NCBI RefSeq assembly: GCF_963678795.1
Contig: NZ_OY787453.1
Span: forward strand, 1,178,001-1,242,000
Origin: an uncultured Methanoregula sp.
GTDB taxonomy: Archaea > Halobacteriota > Methanomicrobia > Methanomicrobiales > Methanospirillaceae
Length of the DNA: 64,000 nucleotides
Reading direction: 5' to 3'
The notes beneath the pieces are model-generated. The model had not been told where the DNA came from. It saw nothing but the letters and a program-made list of their open reading frames with translations, and ran no database searches. The position numbers and the translations under genes are program-made. Every line of letters starts with the position of its first letter. The stretch's first letter is position 1. Shown piece by piece: positions 55,254 to 64,000 of the stretch.

Positions 55254-56267
55254 TTATTTCTGGACGGGCAGGGCACGGGACTGGATATACTTCGTTTCCG
55301 CTTCCTGCGCCTTTTCTTCCCAGGCCCGGACCGTGCTGTTATAGTTCTCAAACTTCGGGTTGAACGAAAGGCCGGTTACCCCTTCTTTGAGACCTGCAAC
55401 CTGGTTGCCCCCGGTGAATGAACCGTTCAGGTATTCCGCAATACCGGTATACACGATCCGGTCAAGGCGTTTCACCGCCGAAGCAAGGACTACGCCCGGG
55501 CCAAGGTAGGTCTGGTCGGAATCTACACCAATGATATACCGCCCCGGTGCTTTTTTTGCCTCGCGGACCACCCCGGTATTGGAGTAGCCGGCAACCGCGT
55601 AGACCACATCCGCACCGTTGTTGTACATCCCGGCAGTAATTTCTGCTGCACGGTCCGGGTCATAGAACCCGGTCGTCGAATTATCCCGCACATAGGCCTG
55701 ATCAACGGTCATAGATGGGCTGATCGCATGGACACCCTCGATATATCCCTGGCGGAATGCTTCGAGCTGCGCTGATTGTGTGCCAAGAACGATCCCTGCC
55801 TTCCCGGTCTTCGTGGCTGATGCGGCGAGGACGCCTGCAAGATAACTTTCACCATAGGACGTGATCTCGTATGCCCGGACATTGTCGGAACCGATACCGG
55901 TCTGGTCGATGGCAAGGAACCTGATATCAGGATGTTCCCGTGCAAGCTGCTGCGTGAAACCGGCTTGGGTGTACCCGAGCGTGATGACAAACCCGGGCTT
56001 TTTGGCACCAGTCCCGGTGAGCAGCCGGGAAATATCCACAGAATCGTCAGAGATGTACTCCTTCTTGGTAAACCGCATATCCTCCTGTGCAGCAAAAAGG
56101 CCCCGGTAGGCACTGTCGGTATAGGACAGGTCTCCCTTATCCGAATGATAGATGATATAAACAACCGGCCTTGTCTGCTCGTGCGGGATCACGTACACTG
56201 CGACAACAATTGCAATGACGGCGAGGGTTACTGCAACAGCGCCGATGATAAGATAGTTCCGGTTCAT
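55254..56267 (-). CDS. BMP/PnrA-family solute-binding protein
   Basis: 337 residues with an N-terminal membrane anchor (LIIGAVAVTLAVIAIVVAVYV), no lipobox. The body is a type I periplasmic-binding fold like basic membrane protein/PnrA: GFVITLGYTQAGFTQQLAREHPDI in part (GFVITLGYTQAGF), YGESYLAGVLAASATKTG, GADVVYAVAGYSNTGVVREA and IIGVDSDQTYLGPG. Relatives bind purine nucleosides. Its ATG overlaps the stop of the upstream fusion gene (ATGA), so the two are translated together. No ABC permease or ATPase genes follow, so it may act as a sensor partner rather than an uptake protein. Confidence 0.88.
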   Translation of the reverse strand: MNRNYLIIGAVAVTLAVIAIVVAVYVIPHEQTRPVVYIIYHSDKGDLSYTDSAYRGLFAAQEDMRFTKKEYISDDSVDISRLLTGTGAKKPGFVITLGYTQAGFTQQLAREHPDIRFLAIDQTGIGSDNVRAYEITSYGESYLAGVLAASATKTGKAGIVLGTQSAQLEAFRQGYIEGVHAISPSMTVDQAYVRDNSTTGFYDPDRAAEITAGMYNNGADVVYAVAGYSNTGVVREAKKAPGRYIIGVDSDQTYLGPGVVLASAVKRLDRIVYTGIAEYLNGSFTGGNQVAGLKEGVTGLSFNPKFENYNSTVRAWEEKAQEAETKYIQSRALPVQK

Positions 56268-58357
56268 GGTTTGAGGTACTCCCTGACCGGCTGATCGATG
56301 CTGACATTTCCCGTAGTTATCATGCGGACGTGCGATCCGGTCACTTTGTCGTATGCAGCCGCGTAGAGTTCCCGGAACGTGATATCGCGATTCGACTGGA
56401 GAATGCCTATGACCCGTGATGTGAACTCATCCGACAGCCACTGCTTAATGTCCATATCGTAGACCGCCCCAAGCGATGGTTCGTTGTATGCCGCTCCCGT
56501 GAGATAAAGGATGCCGGGTGCCGTGGCATTCATCGCGACACTTTCCCCAAAACAGGTGTCAACCACAAAGACGATCTGCCGGTACTGCTGGTTACGGTTC
56601 ATCGAATTGGTAACATCATTAAAATCATCCCGGGTAAACAGGTCATTCGACCAGAACGCGATCCCTCCCGGTGCGCCGTGGCTTGCGATATACACGAACA
56701 CATCGGTACTCGCATTGCTTTCGAGCACGATCGGCGTTGACGCGGTCTTTGTGCCGGTCAGGACATTTTTCAGCGTGGCCGCCGTTACCTGTGAACCGGA
56801 ATAATCCACTTCTGCACCGGAACGGATATTTTTCCCTTTGGGAATATTGTGGAGGTCTCCACGGAGGGGATTTTCCGGTGCGGTCGGGACATCGTCATAC
56901 GTCATGAGGATGATATGGTCATCCGGAATCCCGTTCTGTCGCAGCAGGGTGTATACGGTCAGTGCATCCGCCTGGTGCCGGTAATTTATCCATCCGCTCG
57001 ATGGCCCGACTACGACTGCCCGGAAATCTTTTTTTGTGACCAGGGATACGCAGGTATCCGGGCCGGAAGATGTGGAGGACATATAACTCTTCGAAGCCTG
57101 GAACCGTGTAACCGATTCGCCAGCTTCACTCTCAACGCCGGTTTTTGCTGAGTCCAATACCTCGACCGTCCGGAAATCACCATCTTCAACAATCCAGTGT
57201 GAGTAATACGTCCGCAACGGGTCTACCCCGAACTCCGTGTCATAATCGAGAGGGCCGCTGGCGCCGGAGATGGCCGGGGTCTCACCGGCCCGGATCGCTG
57301 ATAGTGCCTCATGCGACTCCTGCGCATCCCAGCCTTGTGGGGTGCCGTTGCCATAGACGACTTTCCGGACCGAGTCGGCCGGAGATTCCAAGGGGCTCGC
57401 ATCCTGCCGGGCAGTGGTGTAGGCGGCCAGCAGGAGGGCATCATAGGCCGGCGCTGCATAGTCTGTGGGGGGATGCCCGAATTTTTCCTGGTAAGCAACG
57501 ACAAAGCCGGTCGAGGGGTCGGCGGTAGGGGAGGTCCCCTCAAGGCCTTCTGCGCCAGCACCGGGCGAATTTGTCAGGACCGGGGAGACCGAAGCATCGG
57601 CAAGGAAAAGTTTTGCCGGGCTTCCCGACCGGTCGATCGCCCGCTTTATGGTGGTCGCATCAGGAGGCCTGCAGATTGCGATGATATAATCCGGATTGGT
57701 TTTCAGTGCGTCTGCAACATCACGGTCGAGACTGCTGCTGCCCGGATCGAACTGGCGGATTGAGGTAAGTTCGAGACCGTATTCCGTTGAAAAGAATCCG
57801 GTCCATGCATAGAACGTCTCCCCCCATGTCGTATTCTCCACGAGCAGGGCAACTTTTTTTGCTCCTTTTCCTTTCAGGATTGAGAGGATCATATTTACCT
57901 GTGCCACATCCCCCCCGCAAGTCCTCCAGAAATATCCTTTCCTGCCAAATGCCCGGATGATGTCACCGGAAGTGGTTTCCGGGCTGATGAGGAGTTTTTC
58001 CCCGGCAATAAATTCCGGTGCAAGCGCGTAGACCTGGTCGCTTGTCGGGGGTCCGATGACGATATGGACGGTGGGGTCATCCAGCAGTTCCCGGGCCAGC
58101 AGCGTCACATTGCCCGAACCGGTATCCTTGTACACGAGTTCGATCTGCCGCCCGCCAATGCCGCCTTCCCGGTTAATATTGTCCTTTGCCCATTCGAGAG
58201 GCTCCTTAATCTCGATATCGCCGGTCACGGGAAGGAGGACGCCGATCCGGACCGGGGTGTTCGCGTGGATTATCGTGTACCCGGCCCAGGCTCCGGCCGC
58301 GAGGATAACGACGATAAGAGCGATAAGCCCGAGCGTTTTCCTGTTGATAGATATCAC
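56264..58357 (-). CDS. Solute-binding domain fused to legumain-like (C13) protease domain
   Basis: From GTG 58357 the product is 697 residues (the frame reaches TTG 58417). A membrane helix (LGLIALIVVILAAGAWAG) is followed by a branched-chain amino-acid type binding domain (about 35-400: VRIGVLLPVTGDIEIKEP, NREGGIGGRQIELVYKDTG, VIGPPTSDQV). From about residue 440 a caspase/legumain-fold domain follows: AVVVGPSSGWINYRHQAD, NGIPDDHIILMTYDD, the catalytic His in YIASHGAPGG near 558 and the Cys in FVVDTCFGES near 600. Both catalytic residues are present. It would sit outside the cell and couple ligand binding to proteolysis; this is inference. ATGA-coupled to a BMP-family protein gene. Confidence 0.85.
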   Translation of the reverse strand: MISINRKTLGLIALIVVILAAGAWAGYTIIHANTPVRIGVLLPVTGDIEIKEPLEWAKDNINREGGIGGRQIELVYKDTGSGNVTLLARELLDDPTVHIVIGPPTSDQVYALAPEFIAGEKLLISPETTSGDIIRAFGRKGYFWRTCGGDVAQVNMILSILKGKGAKKVALLVENTTWGETFYAWTGFFSTEYGLELTSIRQFDPGSSSLDRDVADALKTNPDYIIAICRPPDATTIKRAIDRSGSPAKLFLADASVSPVLTNSPGAGAEGLEGTSPTADPSTGFVVAYQEKFGHPPTDYAAPAYDALLLAAYTTARQDASPLESPADSVRKVVYGNGTPQGWDAQESHEALSAIRAGETPAISGASGPLDYDTEFGVDPLRTYYSHWIVEDGDFRTVEVLDSAKTGVESEAGESVTRFQASKSYMSSTSSGPDTCVSLVTKKDFRAVVVGPSSGWINYRHQADALTVYTLLRQNGIPDDHIILMTYDDVPTAPENPLRGDLHNIPKGKNIRSGAEVDYSGSQVTAATLKNVLTGTKTASTPIVLESNASTDVFVYIASHGAPGGIAFWSNDLFTRDDFNDVTNSMNRNQQYRQIVFVVDTCFGESVAMNATAPGILYLTGAAYNEPSLGAVYDMDIKQWLSDEFTSRVIGILQSNRDITFRELYAAAYDKVTGSHVRMITTGNVSIDQPVREYLKP

Positions 58358-58539
58358 CGTTGCCTGGATGAGGAACCGGGTATTCCCGCGAGAGAGCCGG
58401 CCGGTTCTGTGTAACAAGAGATGGTGAAACTAAAATAAAAAGGATAGTCATAGGGGTCATCACGTATCAGGAGCGGACAGGATCGACTTCCTGTTCCGGT
58501 AACAATTTTTACCGATCAAAGGGTACGGACCCCCGGGGC

Positions 58540-60195
58540 TCACTTCACCCCTTTTCCCAGGTTCGCCGTGAGTCGCTGGAGTTCCACGGAAATATCGTGA
58601 GGTTCCAGCATGACTTCAAGAATGGACGGGCCGTCATACTCTTTTGCTTTTGCAAGCGCCCGGCCGAACTCCTTCTCGGTGCGGACAACAAAACCCCGGC
58701 CGGTCCCGATTACCTCAGGTATCTTCGCATAGTTCCAGGTCGCCACATCATTGAACGGGCCGTCCAGCATCGGGCGTTCGGTGCCATACCCGTGGTTGTT
58801 CAGCACAACAATAATGGGATCCATCCGGTACCGTACAGCAGTCGAGACCTCCATGCCCGTCATCTGGAAGGACCCGTCGCCAATGATGATGAGCGGCCGC
58901 AGGGCCGGGAAGGCCGCCTTGATCCCGATGCCGGCCGGAACTGCGAACCCAAGGGAGGCATAATAGGCAGGGGAGATGAACCGGTTCGGTCCCATAACCT
59001 CGACTTCGGTACACCCGAACAGTGCGTCCCCGACATCGGCAACAAGGATCATGCTCTCGTCGATGAACGCGTTGATGATCCGGAATACCCGCCGGGCGGT
59101 TACCGGGTCGCTGTTCAGGGCAAGACAATCCAGGGGCTCGTGCTTCTCTGCATGGGGAATCCCGCCGGCATCGTGGCGGGTCAGCCCGGCCACGGCAAGC
59201 CCTTCGAGGATCGCAAAGCCAGTTCCCTCATACGCGTGGTAGCCGATAGTGGTCTTCTCGCTCGAGATGGCGATGATCTTCCGTGTTTCGAGGTGCGCCG
59301 TATAGGCCCCGAGATCGAGATCCGTAGGGAAGACGCCGATGAGAAGGAGACAATCGCTTGATTCAACATAATCGCGGACAGCACCGTCCCCGACAGCACC
59401 TGCATAGATCCCCATGAAGAGCGGGTGCCGCTCATCGATAGCGGATTTCCCGAGAATCGTGGAAGCCACCGGGATATTTGCGCGGGATGCAAGGGCCATC
59501 ACGTTCTCCGCGAGATCGTACCGCGAGACCTCAACGCCGGCAAGGATGACCGGGCGTGCTGCCCTGTTTATGAGCGCAATAGATTCGGCAAGTGCTTCGC
59601 GGGCCATTCCCGGGTCCACGGGAGGTACTGAGGTCACGGCGGGAATGTGCAGCCCGGCAGCCGGGGGCACAACGCCAACCATATCGCGGGGCAGCTCCAG
59701 GTATCCCGGTCTCTTCGATGTCACGATGGCGGACAGGACCCGGTCAATTTCAGAGAAGGCTCTCGCGGGATCCGAGAGGCAGGCTGACGATACGGTCACG
59801 CGCTCGAAGATCCGGATCTGGTCATCATAGGTGCTGACCTTGTGGTGGAGCATGGTATGCAGGTGCCGCTCCTGTATGCCCGGCGCCCCGCTGATGACGA
59901 GAACCGGGGATTTCTCGGCATAAGCCTGTGCGGTGGTGTTGACAATCTTGAACCCGCCGACACCATATGTCACGCAGACAACGCCGAGTCCCTTGACCCG
60001 TGCATAAGCATCGGCGGCAAAGCCGGCACCCTGCTCGTCATTGGTATTTATCACTTTCAGCGGGCTGTGTGTCAGTTTCTCAAAAAAGCCCAGCACGTAA
60101 TCGCCCGGAACCCCGAATACGTGACCAACACCCATCTCCACGAGACGGGAGATAAGATAATCCCCGATGCCTGGAACGCCAGCCAACCTGAACAC
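58540..60195 (-). CDS. ThDP-dependent 2-oxo-acid decarboxylase (pyruvate/indolepyruvate type)
   Basis: 551 residues, the normal size of PDC/IPDC enzymes. The N-terminal domain has GVPGDYVLGFFEKL, the catalytic Glu in NTNDEQGAGFAADAYARV and the twin His in HTMLHHKVST. The C-terminal domain has the ThDP motif IIGDGSFQMTGMEVS ending NNHGYGTERPM. The HH pair and Glu distinguish decarboxylases from acetolactate synthase. Likely products are an aldehyde and CO2 from pyruvate, indolepyruvate or phenylpyruvate. Such enzymes are uncommon in methanogens. Single gene; the TTG/ATG choice at the start (MFRLAG) is the first Met. Confidence 0.88.
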   Translation of the reverse strand: MFRLAGVPGIGDYLISRLVEMGVGHVFGVPGDYVLGFFEKLTHSPLKVINTNDEQGAGFAADAYARVKGLGVVCVTYGVGGFKIVNTTAQAYAEKSPVLVISGAPGIQERHLHTMLHHKVSTYDDQIRIFERVTVSSACLSDPARAFSEIDRVLSAIVTSKRPGYLELPRDMVGVVPPAAGLHIPAVTSVPPVDPGMAREALAESIALINRAARPVILAGVEVSRYDLAENVMALASRANIPVASTILGKSAIDERHPLFMGIYAGAVGDGAVRDYVESSDCLLLIGVFPTDLDLGAYTAHLETRKIIAISSEKTTIGYHAYEGTGFAILEGLAVAGLTRHDAGGIPHAEKHEPLDCLALNSDPVTARRVFRIINAFIDESMILVADVGDALFGCTEVEVMGPNRFISPAYYASLGFAVPAGIGIKAAFPALRPLIIIGDGSFQMTGMEVSTAVRYRMDPIIVVLNNHGYGTERPMLDGPFNDVATWNYAKIPEVIGTGRGFVVRTEKEFGRALAKAKEYDGPSILEVMLEPHDISVELQRLTANLGKGVK

Positions 60196-60375
60196 CTTCG
60201 CTACGTGTGGGTACAGGGTATTTCCTGATAAGTGTTTACCTGCAATATATGATCAGGACGTGTTTTCTCCTGTTACAGGAATGAGGTATGCCCGCTCATC
60301 TCACAGTCTTTGAGCATTTCCGGAAAAAATCAAAACGGGGGGAACCTTTTTCAGGAAGTACCCCAACTCCCTTTC

Positions 60376-61881
60376 ATGAAAAACCCTGCCCTGCGATACG
60401 CATTCCTGTTCTTTGTGGCTTTCCTTGTCGCCGGTATGGTCTTTTGTGCCGGCTGTGAAAGTACGAAGCAGAAGACCGGAAAACTTGATGGTTTTGATGA
60501 TTTTGTTACGCAGAAGATGGCAGAATACGAAGTACCGGGTGCCGTTGTTGGTATTGTCGAGAACGACACCGTTGTGTACCTGAAAGGGTTTGGCGTCCGG
60601 GAGATCGGAAAACCCGGAAAAGTTGATCCCGACACCCGCTTCCAGATAGCATCGGTTTCAAAATATGTTACCGCAGGTTCCGTCGGCTCCCTTGTCGATG
60701 AAGGGAAACTGGACTGGGACACACCCGTTGTCACGTACCTGCCGGGCTTTGCCCTGAAAGACACGTACGCCGGTGAGCATGCGACCCTCCGCGATCTTCT
60801 CGCCCACCGCACGGGATTCAGGCATTTCGACGGCGACCTGCTGGGAAGGCTCGGGTACTCGGACAGCGAGATGCTGCAGCGGATGCGCTACTTAACGCCC
60901 GGCACCAGTTTCCGGGAGAAGTACGTGTACTCGAATGCAGGATTTTTCATTGCTGGCGAAGCTGCCGCAAGAGCGGACAACCGGAGCTGGGAAGATCTGA
61001 CCGATGCCCGGATCATCCGCCCGCTCAACATGACCCGGTCGGGGGCCCGCCCGGAGACCCTGTACCTGGATGAAAACCATGTATCAGGTCACGGGGGTGT
61101 CCCGGGAGATCTCCACACCATACCGCTTGAAGAGTCAGGGTATCCCGCTGCCGGCCAGGTCGTCTCTACCGGCCGGGACATGACGCAGTGGCTGCGGATG
61201 ATGCTCGCGGGCGGCTCGGTTGACGGGAGGCAGGTCCTTACTCCGAAGACGGTGAAAGAGATCCATGCAGCGAGCCTCGTCGCAGGGCACGGCGGGCCGC
61301 TTAACGACCCGAATGCTGCAGTCGGCCTTGGCTGCGATTCATACAACTTCCTTGGCGAGCGGATCATCGAGAAGAACGGAGCGCTTGACGGTGTCCGCTC
61401 AATTGTTATCCTCATCCCCGGGAAGAATGCCGGCCTTGTGGTCATCGCCAACAAGCAGCTGACCATCTTACCCGAGGCGATCCGGGACGAGTTCCTCGAG
61501 CGGTACATCGGAAAAAGCGGCGTTGACCTGCAGGCCCGGGAAAAGGCCAACCAGGCAGGGTGGAACTCGCTCATCAAGTCGGTTGAAGTGCCCGCAGATG
61601 CAAAGCCTGCAACAATTACGCCGTCCGCCATAGCGGGAGCATACAAAAACGACCTGTACGGCACGATGCTGGTGAGCGGGGGTGCGGATGCCAATAACAT
61701 GACGTTCCAGCTTGGCCCGGACAAGTATGCGGGCACCCTCATGCACGTGACAGAGAATACCTGGTACTTCTCGTTCCCGAACCCTGACGACCAGGTCGGA
61801 TATGCTACATTTGCGGCAAACCCGTCGGGTTCTGTCACCGGTTTTACTTCAAATGAATTAGGCCCGTTCGTGCGGTCCTAG
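60376..61881 (+). CDS. Serine hydrolase lipoprotein (class C beta-lactamase fold)
   Basis: 501 residues from ATG 60376, with a signal peptide and Cys27 in FCAGC as lipobox. The penicillin-binding-like active site is present: S93-V-S-K96 (ASVSK) and Y185-S-N187 (YVYSN); a third motif is less clear. The C-terminal 110 residues form a strand-rich domain as in the EstB/PBP4*-like group. Archaea lack peptidoglycan, so esterase or D-amino-peptidase activity is more likely than cell-wall work. The next gene, 41 bases downstream, is a second member of the same superfamily. Confidence 0.87.
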   Translation: MKNPALRYAFLFFVAFLVAGMVFCAGCESTKQKTGKLDGFDDFVTQKMAEYEVPGAVVGIVENDTVVYLKGFGVREIGKPGKVDPDTRFQIASVSKYVTAGSVGSLVDEGKLDWDTPVVTYLPGFALKDTYAGEHATLRDLLAHRTGFRHFDGDLLGRLGYSDSEMLQRMRYLTPGTSFREKYVYSNAGFFIAGEAAARADNRSWEDLTDARIIRPLNMTRSGARPETLYLDENHVSGHGGVPGDLHTIPLEESGYPAAGQVVSTGRDMTQWLRMMLAGGSVDGRQVLTPKTVKEIHAASLVAGHGGPLNDPNAAVGLGCDSYNFLGERIIEKNGALDGVRSIVILIPGKNAGLVVIANKQLTILPEAIRDEFLERYIGKSGVDLQAREKANQAGWNSLIKSVEVPADAKPATITPSAIAGAYKNDLYGTMLVSGGADANNMTFQLGPDKYAGTLMHVTENTWYFSFPNPDDQVGYATFAANPSGSVTGFTSNELGPFVRS

Positions 61882-61922
61882 GCTATCCCCCATATTTTAA
61901 TGAAGGAAATGGAGTTGAGATC

Positions 61923-63335
61923 ATGAACTGGAAAATTGCAGGTCTTGTTCTGGCAGTTCTTATTTGTACTGCCGGTTGCATTACATCGCCCGCGCCGGTA
62001 CAAAGCGGTACGCCGGCCAGCGCTTACGACACACCGTCGCCCCTTGCCGGCCCCGATGCAGCGGTATCCAAAAAACTTGACGAATACATGACAGCGCTTG
62101 CCGGATCCGGCAGGTTCAGCGGGGCGGTGCATGTGGCACGGGGCGATACCGTGCTTCTCTCGAAAGGATACGGCATGGCAAACTACGAGTTCCCGGTCCC
62201 GAATACCCCGCAGACGGTCTTCCCCATCGGCTCGAACACCAAGCAGCTCACCGCGGCCGCCATAATGAAACTGCAGGAGCAGGGACGACTGAATGTCACC
62301 GACCCGGTCACGTGGTATATCCCCAATGCCACAAGATGGAAGAACATCCGGATTTACCAGCTTCTGAACCATACCTCGGGGATCCAGTCCGATGGGGCGT
62401 TCCCCCTGACCGGCCCGGCAAATCTCGCCCTCCCGGATATCATGGACCGGGCATCAGCCCTGCCCCTTGCATTTGAACCGGGAACGGGCTACACGTATTC
62501 CAATAACGGTTATATCGCGCTGAGTTATATCATCGAGAAGGCGTCGGGCATGTCCTACGACGATTACCTGAAAAAGAACATCTTCCTGCCCCTCGGCATG
62601 AACAGTTCCGGGCAGGACAATGCCCGGGATGTCTTTCCCGGCCGTGCATCCGGGTATACGACAATGGATGGAAGACAGATCCATTACGACCTCCAGAACA
62701 TTCACAACTCCTGGGGTGCCGGATCTGTCCATTCCACGACCGAAGACCTGTTCCGGTGGGAGCGTGCCTTCCATACGCCGGGAACTATCCTATCCCCGCA
62801 GTCAACTGCCGCGATGGTGGATAACCATTACGGGATCGAGAGCGGTGTTGTAAAGAACCGCACCTTCAGCGGTCATGGCGGGCGCAACTTCGGGTTCATC
62901 TCGTACACGCTCTATTATCCGGAGAAGGACGTGAGCATCATGTTCCTCTCAAACCATGACAGGACCCCTATGGTCACTCTGACAAACGATCTCTCGGCAA
63001 TTATCTTTGGCGAGCCGTACTCCCTGCCGCAGAAGATCGACCGCAGGGAAGTCCCGCTGACGGCAGCTGCGATCACCGGATATACCGGGACCTATGCACC
63101 GGCCTGGGAGAAATCCTGGACCATCACCGTATATCCCGAGGGAAACCACCTGATGTACCATTCGGTTATGCCCGAAGAGACCGTCAGGCTCTTTTACGAG
63201 GGCAATGACACGTTCTTTGTAACGCCGGAATCCAAAGATGCATTCATATTCACCCGTGACACCAGCGGAAAGGTCGACGGCCTGAAGATGTATACGCTGG
63301 AAGGCTCGTACGACAGATCGGAGAAGGTATCGTGA
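61923..63335 (+). CDS. Serine hydrolase lipoprotein (class C beta-lactamase fold)
   Basis: 470 residues with signal peptide and lipobox Cys19 (CTAGC). All three motifs are visible: S104-N-T-K107 (GSNTK), Y192-S-N194 (TYSNN) and HGG in FSGHGGRNFG near residue 318. A C-terminal strand domain (about 370-470) follows, starting after REVPLTAAAITGYTGTYAP. It is probably cotranscribed with the hydrolase 41 bases upstream, but the two differ widely in sequence, so the duplication is old or they were acquired separately. Substrate unknown. Confidence 0.9.
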   Translation: MNWKIAGLVLAVLICTAGCITSPAPVQSGTPASAYDTPSPLAGPDAAVSKKLDEYMTALAGSGRFSGAVHVARGDTVLLSKGYGMANYEFPVPNTPQTVFPIGSNTKQLTAAAIMKLQEQGRLNVTDPVTWYIPNATRWKNIRIYQLLNHTSGIQSDGAFPLTGPANLALPDIMDRASALPLAFEPGTGYTYSNNGYIALSYIIEKASGMSYDDYLKKNIFLPLGMNSSGQDNARDVFPGRASGYTTMDGRQIHYDLQNIHNSWGAGSVHSTTEDLFRWERAFHTPGTILSPQSTAAMVDNHYGIESGVVKNRTFSGHGGRNFGFISYTLYYPEKDVSIMFLSNHDRTPMVTLTNDLSAIIFGEPYSLPQKIDRREVPLTAAAITGYTGTYAPAWEKSWTITVYPEGNHLMYHSVMPEETVRLFYEGNDTFFVTPESKDAFIFTRDTSGKVDGLKMYTLEGSYDRSEKVS

Positions 63336-63647
63336 GAACCATAGACAGGAACTCCCGGAACGTCGAACCGGGTCACCGGTCTGGTTCCTGAATGAATGGG
63401 GGCAGGGATCTTTTTTTTTTAACTGGCCCCGTCAGGTTTGCACCGGGGTTGGGGAACCAATCCGGCTGAAGAGTTTTACCGGCGCCGGATCATGTACCCC
63501 GGCTCCGGCAGGGAAGCCCGATGCACCCCCCTCATCACATTCATCCCGGCTTGTCGTAAACCCGTGCAGGGGATCTCCGGAACAATTCGGGAAAGTATAT
63601 CTGCCTCGTTTAATGAGATCTTTTTATATAATTACCGAAAGGATTGG
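63336..63647. other. Gene-free stretch
   Basis: About 310 bases. A T10 run at about 63411-63420 may end the hydrolase transcript, and TTTTTATATAATTACC at 63621-63636 is a probable promoter for the following small gene. Confidence 0.4.
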
Positions 63648-63791
63648 ATGACCGATCAGAAACACCCGTTCATTGTGCCGGAACCGGAGAAAACCCGCGG
63701 TGACGAACTCTTCTCCCTGCTTAAAACCGGAACTCTCAATGAGGGCAGGGTTATCCTTGTTAAACGCCTGAACCCGGACGGGGAGCGGTGA
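63648..63791 (+). CDS. Possible small protein (47 residues)
   Basis: ATG 63648 follows AAAGGAT by a few bases and a TATA-like box by about 15. The product, starting MTDQKHPFIVPEPEKTRG and ending RLNPDGER, is soluble and charged with no known motif. The open frame extends upstream but has no coding bias there. Confidence 0.4.
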   Translation: MTDQKHPFIVPEPEKTRGDELFSLLKTGTLNEGRVILVKRLNPDGER

Positions 63792-63823
63792 TATTCATAT
63801 GCAGGATAGTGTGAATGGTCTGT

Positions 63824-64000
63824 ATGATTGTTGTTGATGCACGGATTGTCCTTGTGCCGGAACAGAAGCAAATGTTCGAGAGGGAAGTACAGAAGATTAT
63901 GCCGCGGGTAAGGTGGGAATCCGGTTGCACCCGGTACGAGCTGGTCGCGGACGTGTCTTCTCCCCTGGTAATGCATTTTCTTGAAGAGTGGGAGAGCCAG
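63824..64000 (+). CDS. ABM-domain (antibiotic biosynthesis monooxygenase-like) protein, cut by window end
   Basis: The first 59 codons of a gene that continues past the window. MIVVDARIVLVPEQKQMFER, then WESGCTRYEL and FLEEWESQ match the ABM dimeric ferredoxin-like fold: first strand, helix, the G-C-x-x-Y strand and the EEW helix. Members are small oxygenases or simple binding proteins. The function here is not known. Confidence 0.7.
   Translation, partial: MIVVDARIVLVPEQKQMFEREVQKIMPRVRWESGCTRYELVADVSSPLVMHFLEEWESQ

Overview
The window looks like chromosomal DNA of a methanogenic euryarchaeon, most likely of the order Methanomicrobiales (Methanoregula-like). The reasons are a formylmethanofuran:H4MPT formyltransferase (ftr), an archaeal TATA-binding protein, an F420H2 oxidase (flavodiiron) gene divergent from a V4R-domain regulator of the MsvR type, response-regulator-first PAS kinases with the methanogen-style TRHDILN H-box, and many lipoproteins with archaeal-style lipoboxes. 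The genus is inference; ftr, TBP and the F420H2 oxidase context are direct. No rRNA, tRNA or CRISPR was seen.

Layout. 0-9 kb: two toxin-antitoxin-like pairs (MNT/HEPN with an amber codon in the HEPN gene; HicBA), a PAP2 membrane protein with an altered active-site motif, a class V aminotransferase preceded by an internally deleted DsrE-like remnant, two exported esterase-type lipoproteins, and a cluster of similar intergenic repeats. 8.9-12 kb: M13 metallopeptidase lipoprotein, a frameshifted gene, an AbrB-like gene behind a perfect inverted repeat. 12.2-23.8 kb: a visibly AT-rich accessory island holding two PAP2-type genes, an unrecognised 413-residue protein, a large two-gene STAND NTPase locus (Sm-like/cold-shock/TPR/NTPase plus NTPase-HEPN) and an IS5-family element. 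A roughly 290-bp direct repeat occurs at 8.5 and 15.5 kb.

24-39 kb: a decayed gene, the ftr plus 5-formyl-THF cyclo-ligase-like operon, a large REC-PAS-kinase, YkgJ-type, Cache lipoprotein, KTSC, flippase, double-CDGSH, ester cyclase, tbp, a truncated MFS gene and a histidine phosphatase. 39-54 kb: a second REC-PAS-kinase, MFS transporter, metallophosphoesterase lipoprotein, acetate-transporter-like SatP, LigB-type dioxygenase, msvR-like/fpaA divergent pair, a Cache-HAMP-PAS kinase that has lost its phospho-acceptor histidine, and a nitroreductase. 54-64 kb: DnaQ-like exonuclease, an unusual solute-binding/legumain-like protease fusion translationally coupled to a BMP-family binding protein, a ThDP-dependent 2-oxo-acid decarboxylase, two tandem serine-hydrolase (class C beta-lactamase fold) lipoproteins, and a partial ABM monooxygenase at the window end.

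The best candidate for an undescribed system is the STAND/HEPN pair at 16.2-22.8 kb, followed by the binding-protein/legumain fusion at 56-58 kb. Several genes are broken (amber, opal, single-base frameshifts, internal deletion); whether this is decay or sequencing error in homopolymers cannot be told from the sequence alone.
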